From Microbacterium arborescens (lineage in GTDB: Bacteria > Actinomycetota > Actinomycetes > Actinomycetales > Microbacteriaceae), in NCBI RefSeq assembly GCF_030369635.1, contig NZ_CP128474.1, positions 2,294,001 to 2,358,000 on the forward strand: a stretch of 64,000 bases of DNA, in the 5' to 3' direction. The translations under genes and the position numbers were made by a program. The notes beneath the pieces are model-generated. The model searched no databases, had not been told where the DNA came from, and was given only the letters and a program-made list of their open reading frames with translations. Shown here in pieces: positions 60,314 to 64,000 of this stretch; position 1 is the first letter of the stretch, and the number at the start of each line of letters is the position of its first letter.

Positions 60314-61420
60314 ATGACCACCACCGCGCACGCCGCCGTCCTGCACGGCCAGGACGCCCCGTTCACGTTCGAGGAGATCACCCTCGACGACATCCGCCCG
60401 AACGAGCTGCTCGTGAAGGTCGCCGCGACCGGGCTGTGCCACACCGACCTGGCCGTGCAGCACGGCCACATCCCCGCCGCATTCCCGTTCGTGCTCGGCC
60501 ACGAGGGAGCCGGCACCGTCGAGCAGGTCGGCGATGCCGTCATCGGCTACGCCGTCGGCGACAAGGTCGCGGTGTCGTTCGCGTCGTGCGGCCACTGCAC
60601 CAACTGCCTCACGGGGCGCGAGGCGTATTGCCGTAACTTCATGGCGCTCAACTTCGGCGGAGCACGCGAAGACGGGTCGGCCACCATGACCGCCGCCGAC
60701 GGGTCGGCCGTGCACGGGTCGTTCTTCGGCCAGTCCTCCTTCGCCAGCCACGTCATCGTCGAGGCCCGCAACGCGGTGAAGCTGCCTGAGAACGCCGATG
60801 TCGAGATCGCCGGACCCCTGGGCTGCGGTGTGCAGACCGGCGCCGGCACCGTACTCAACTCGCTCGACGTCCCCGCCGGGGCATCGGTCATCGTGACCGG
60901 CACGGGAGCCGTGGGGCTCTCCTCGATCATGGGCGCGAAGGTAGCCGGCGCCACGACGATCATCGCGGTCGACATCCTCCCGGAGCGGCTCGAGTTCGCC
61001 GCCAAGCTCGGCGCGACGCACACCGTCAACAGCAAGGACGAGGATGCCGTCGCCCGCATCCTCGAGATCACCGGCGGCGTCGGCGCGGACTACGCCGTCG
61101 ACACCACCGCCGTTCCCGCCGTCGTCGACACGATCGTCGCCGCCACCGCGTTCGGTGCCAAGATCGCCCTGGTCGGCGTGCCCAAGCCCGGAACCGAGAT
61201 CGCACTCGCATCGATCTCCGGCTCGGGCAAGACGTTCGTCGGCGCGATCGAGGGCGACGCGGTGCCGCAGAAGTTCATCCCCGAGATGCTCGCGCTGCAC
61301 GAGGCCGGCCGCTTCCCCTTCGACCAGCTCATCACCAGGTACCCGTTCTCCGAGATCGAGCAGGCCATCGCCGACACGCAGTCGGGCAAGGCGGTGAAGG
61401 CCGTCCTCGTCATGGACTGA
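60314..61420 (+). CDS. Zinc-dependent alcohol dehydrogenase (MDR family)
   Basis: A 368-residue NAD(P)-dependent medium-chain dehydrogenase. Catalytic zinc ligands lie in TGLCHTDLAV (Cys) and VLGHEGAGTVEQVG (His, Glu); the structural zinc is bound by CGHCTNCLTGREAYC. The Rossmann motif is GTGAVGLSSIMGAKVAG followed by an acidic residue in VDILPERLEF, which favours NAD+. Sequence style is nearest to aryl/benzyl-alcohol dehydrogenases, but the substrate is not certain. AAAGGAA six bases upstream supports the ATG at 60314. A strong hairpin terminates it. Confidence 0.9.
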   Translation: MTTTAHAAVLHGQDAPFTFEEITLDDIRPNELLVKVAATGLCHTDLAVQHGHIPAAFPFVLGHEGAGTVEQVGDAVIGYAVGDKVAVSFASCGHCTNCLTGREAYCRNFMALNFGGAREDGSATMTAADGSAVHGSFFGQSSFASHVIVEARNAVKLPENADVEIAGPLGCGVQTGAGTVLNSLDVPAGASVIVTGTGAVGLSSIMGAKVAGATTIIAVDILPERLEFAAKLGATHTVNSKDEDAVARILEITGGVGADYAVDTTAVPAVVDTIVAATAFGAKIALVGVPKPGTEIALASISGSGKTFVGAIEGDAVPQKFIPEMLALHEAGRFPFDQLITRYPFSEIEQAIADTQSGKAVKAVLVMD

Positions 61421-61435
61421 CCGACCGGATACGCC

Positions 61436-61479
61436 GATCGGGCCGGAGCACGCACATGGATGCGCGCTCCGGCCCGATC
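61436..61479 (+). terminator. Hairpin terminator after the alcohol dehydrogenase gene
   Basis: Perfect 14-bp arms GATCGGGCCGGAGC / GCTCCGGCCCGATC with a 16-nt loop; no strong T tract. Confidence 0.7.
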
Positions 61480-61515
61480 CGTCTCGCCGGGCGCGGGAGG
61501 CCGTAGGCTCGCGGG

Positions 61516-62325
61516 ATGGCCGAACACGGGGTGCACGACGCGGCGAGCGCCGTCGAACGGCATCCCGCGGCACGTGTGCTGGCTCGGGGCGGTTACGTCG
61601 CGAACGGTTTCGTGCACCTGCTGATCGGCTCGCTCATCGTCGCGGTGGCCTTCGGTGGCGAGCGCGACGCCGACCAGACGGGGGCGTTCCGCGCGGTCGC
61701 GGAGCTTCCCCTCGGTTTCATCGCGCTCTGGGCGGCGGCCACGCTCTTGGCCGCTCTGGGTGTCTGGCACCTGGCCGAGGGCATGCTCGCCTCGCGGCGC
61801 CGGCGCGGGGCGTCCGTCTGGGGGCTGCGCGTCTCGGAGTGGGGGCAGGCGATCGTGTTCCTGTTCTTCGGCGGGCTCTCGGCCGCCGTGGCGCTCGGCG
61901 CCCGCCCGCAGGCCGACGAGACCGCGCGCGACGCGAGCCGCGGCATCCTCGCGCTTCCCGGCGGCGTGTTCGCGATCGTGCTCGTCGGCGTCGGTGTCGC
62001 GATCGCCGGAGTGGTCTTCGTCGTGATGGGGGTGCGACGTTCGTTCCGTTCGAAGATGACGATCCCCGACGGGGCCCTCGGTCGTGTCGCCGAGGGTCTC
62101 GGTGTCGCCGGGTTCGTCGCGAAAGGCGTCGCGCTCGGCTCGCTGGGCGGTGTGCTCATCGTCGCCGCCGTGCGCTCACGTGCCGATGAGGCGGGCAGTC
62201 TGGATGCCGCGATCCGGGCGTTGCTCGATCTGTCGTTCGGTCGCGAGATCGTGGTCGTCGTCGGCGCCGGGCTCATCGCCTACGGCGTGTTCACCGTCTT
62301 CCGCGCACGCTACGCCGACCTCTGA
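61516..62325 (+). CDS. DUF1206 membrane protein
   Basis: A 269-residue integral membrane protein with six predicted helices arranged as three repeats, each opening with a GYVANGFVHLLIG-like segment (about 26-48, 104-128, 190-215), the hallmark of DUF1206. The function is unknown. TAGGCT at 61504-61509 lies exactly 6 nt before the ATG with no Shine-Dalgarno sequence, so it is probably leaderless. It converges with proS across a hairpin. Confidence 0.85.
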   Translation: MAEHGVHDAASAVERHPAARVLARGGYVANGFVHLLIGSLIVAVAFGGERDADQTGAFRAVAELPLGFIALWAAATLLAALGVWHLAEGMLASRRRRGASVWGLRVSEWGQAIVFLFFGGLSAAVALGARPQADETARDASRGILALPGGVFAIVLVGVGVAIAGVVFVVMGVRRSFRSKMTIPDGALGRVAEGLGVAGFVAKGVALGSLGGVLIVAAVRSRADEAGSLDAAIRALLDLSFGREIVVVVGAGLIAYGVFTVFRARYADL

Positions 62326-62352
62326 GCCCCGGCCGTTCGACCGCTCGCCGCT

Positions 62353-62423
62353 TTCGGGCGCACTTCGGCCCCTCGAGCGCACAAGAAAGTGCGCCGGATG
62401 CCGCAACCTGCGCGGCATCCGGC
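62353..62423. terminator. Double hairpin between the DUF1206 gene and proS
   Basis: The first element pairs GGCGCACTT (62357-62365) with AAGTGCGCC (62387-62395) and shares TTCGGGCGCA with the repeat at 33700. The second is a perfect hairpin GCCGGATGCCGC / GCGGCATCCGGC with a 7-nt loop (62393-62423). The two overlap by 3 bases and cannot form fully together. The second has the same GGATGCCGC stem as the mutY/rbfA terminator. Confidence 0.65.
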
Positions 62424-62438
62424 GACGAGAGACGAAGC

Positions 62439-64000
62439 TCAGCGCGCGGTGAGTCGAGCGACGGCGTCGGCGACCGGGATGGTCTCGCGCTCTCCGGCGC
62501 GGCGGTCCCACAGCTCGACCTGGCCGTCGGCAGCACCGCGGCCGACGATGACGATGCACGGCACGCCGACCAGCTCGGCGTCGCCGAACTTCACGCCCGG
62601 CGACACCTTCGGGCGGTCGTCGTAGACGACCTCGAGCCCTGCCGCCTCGAGATCGCTCGAGAGCTGCTCGGCCAGCTCGAAGGCCGCGGCATCCCGGCCC
62701 GTCGCCACGACGTGCACGTCGAACGGAGCCACCGATGCGGGCCAGATGAGCCCGCGCTCGTCGTTGTTGAGCTCGGCGATGATCGCGAGGATGCGGGTGA
62801 CGCCGATGCCGTACGAGCCCATCGTGACCGTGACGAGCTTGCCGTTCTCGTCGAGGACCTTCAGCCCCAGCGCCTCGGCGTACTTCCGGCCGAGCTGGAA
62901 GACGTGGCCGATCTCCATGCCGCGCGCGATCGAGACGGGGCCTGAACCGTCGGGGGCCGGGTCGCCCTCGCGAACGGTGGCGACCTCGACGAACGCGTCG
63001 GCCGTGAAGTCGCGGCCCGCGACGAGCGAGTGCACGTGCTTCTGGTCGATGTTCGCGCCGGTGATCCACGAGGTGCCGTCGACGACGCGGGGGTCGAGGA
63101 CGTAACGGATGCCGGTCGCCGACTCCTCGCCGAGCACCGGCCCCTCGGGCGACCATGGGCCGATGTAACCCTTCACGAGCAGCGGGTTCTTCGCGAAGTC
63201 CTCGGCCGTCGCCGGCTCGACCTCGGCCGGTGCGAAAGCGACCTCGACGCGCTTGTCGTCGACGTCGCGGTCGCCGGGCAGGCCGACGACGACGAGCTCG
63301 CGCGTGCCGTCGAGGTGCGTGAGGGCGAGCACGACGTTCTTGAGCGTGTGGGCCGCGGTGAACTCGCCCTCGAGGTTCGCGTTGACGTGTGCCACGAGCG
63401 TCTCGATCGTGGGGGTGTCGGGCGAGTCGAAGATGACCGGTTCCGGGAGGCCGTCGATCGGCTTGGCCTCCGGGACGACCGTCGTGAACGCCTCGACGTT
63501 CGCCGCATATCCGCCCGCGGAACGCACGAACGAGTCCTCGCCGACGGGCGTCGGGTGCAGGAACTCCTCCGAACGCGATCCGCCCATGGCCCCGGCATCC
63601 GCCTGGACGATGACGTACTCGAGTCCGAGGCGCTGGAAGATGCGCTCGTACGCGTCGCGCTGCGCCTGGTAGCTCACCTCGAGACCGGCGTCGTTCGCGT
63701 CGAACGAGTAGGCGTCCTTCATCGTGAACTCGCGTCCGCGCAGCAGGCCCGCACGGGGACGCGCTTCGTCGCGGTACTTGTCCTGGATCTGGTAGATCGT
63801 CAGCGGCAGGTCTTTGTACGACGAGTAGAGATCCTTCACGAGCAGCGTGAACGCCTCTTCGTGCGTGGGCGCGAGCAGGTAGTCGCCGCCCTTGCGGTCG
63901 TGCAGGCGGAACAGCAGATCGCCGTACTCCTCCCAGCGTCCCGTCGCCTCGTACGCCTCACGCGGCATCAGGGCCGGGAAGTGCACCTCCTGCGCACCGG
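62439..64000 (-). CDS. proS: Prolyl-tRNA synthetase (partial, N-terminus missing)
   Basis: Charges tRNA-Pro. The frame is open through the right edge, so about 50-60 N-terminal residues of a typical 570-580 residue enzyme are absent. Visible parts: class II motif 2 ([26 protein letters not shown] in pieces: [20 protein letters not shown]), the inserted YbaK-like editing domain of bacterial-type ProRS (about [16 protein letters not shown] to VLGEE), motif 3 [12 protein letters not shown], and the anticodon-binding domain ending in DAVARLTAR. It is on the same strand as nusA-infB but separated from them by three plus-strand genes. Confidence 0.95.
   Translation of the reverse strand, partial: GAQEVHFPALMPREAYEATGRWEEYGDLLFRLHDRKGGDYLLAPTHEEAFTLLVKDLYSSYKDLPLTIYQIQDKYRDEARPRAGLLRGREFTMKDAYSFDANDAGLEVSYQAQRDAYERIFQRLGLEYVIVQADAGAMGGSRSEEFLHPTPVGEDSFVRSAGGYAANVEAFTTVVPEAKPIDGLPEPVIFDSPDTPTIETLVAHVNANLEGEFTAAHTLKNVVLALTHLDGTRELVVVGLPGDRDVDDKRVEVAFAPAEVEPATAEDFAKNPLLVKGYIGPWSPEGPVLGEESATGIRYVLDPRVVDGTSWITGANIDQKHVHSLVAGRDFTADAFVEVATVREGDPAPDGSGPVSIARGMEIGHVFQLGRKYAEALGLKVLDENGKLVTVTMGSYGIGVTRILAIIAELNNDERGLIWPASVAPFDVHVVATGRDAAAFELAEQLSSDLEAAGLEVVYDDRPKVSPGVKFGDAELVGVPCIVIVGRGAADGQVELWDRRAGERETIPVADAVARLTAR

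Overview
The window is high-GC DNA with actinobacterial gene content. It best fits a Microbacteriaceae chromosome, most likely Microbacterium or a close relative. Reasons: CoaBC with the motif PAMHTEMW, a threonine synthase/lysC/thrE arrangement, Mqo next to thymidine kinase, ABC sugar operons with no ATPase gene, many apparently leaderless genes with a TAnnnT box 6-8 nt before the start codon, and a 6C-type small RNA. No phage, insertion sequence, integrase or CRISPR was seen. Genus assignment is inference.

Layout. 1-1608: end of a Tad/Flp pilus operon (tadA, partial tadB). 1609-2021: a 413-bp intergenic stretch with a 6C-like RNA and a 16-bp palindrome. 2022-13346: housekeeping and central metabolism (acetyl-CoA synthetase, cation/proton antiporter, RidA, bifunctional PBP with a PASTA tail, metallophosphoesterase, tRNA-Pro(CGG), HAD phosphatase, lldR-lldD lactate operon). 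13347-24216: mqo-tdk, asd, coaBC, thrC, lysC, thrE and pfkA; asd, lysC, thrC and thrE cover the aspartate-to-threonine pathway and export. 24488-30848: SNF2 helicase, a lipoprotein, a CsoR-type copper operon (copZ-copA) and deoC. 30893-33645: truB, two small membrane proteins and ribF. 54738-59464: rbfA, infB, ylxR and nusA. 59607-64000: acetate-transporter-like protein, alcohol dehydrogenase, DUF1206 protein and partial proS.

The accessory heart is 33.8-53.8 kb, a glycan-catabolism island lying between rbfA and truB, genes that are normally adjacent (nusA-ylxR-infB-rbfA-truB-ribF). It has two regulated blocks. Block A is a divergent pair: a LacI regulator and a four-gene operon (Gfo/Idh oxidoreductase, ThuA-like protein, second Gfo/Idh, GH51 arabinofuranosidase), with a TTTGCGCAAA operator over the promoter. 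Block B has a second LacI regulator, a GH95 enzyme, an ABC importer (binding protein plus two permeases) co-transcribed with a true ThuA and a Gfo/Idh (ThuB-like), and a divergent GH127 / GH36-GH27 pair. Three near-identical GAGAWCGATCTC operators tie block B together as a probable regulon. No signal peptide was seen on the glycosidases, so they probably act on imported oligosaccharides. The pairing of ThuA/ThuB-type oxidoreductases with arabinose-, galactose- and fucose-releasing enzymes suggests a combined hydrolytic and 3-keto (oxidative) route for plant-type glycans. The substrate is unknown.

Convergent gene pairs are separated by strong GC-rich hairpins, and operon neighbours very often overlap by GTGA or ATGA. 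Start sites were chosen from Shine-Dalgarno spacing, family N-termini or leaderless promoter geometry, as stated per gene.
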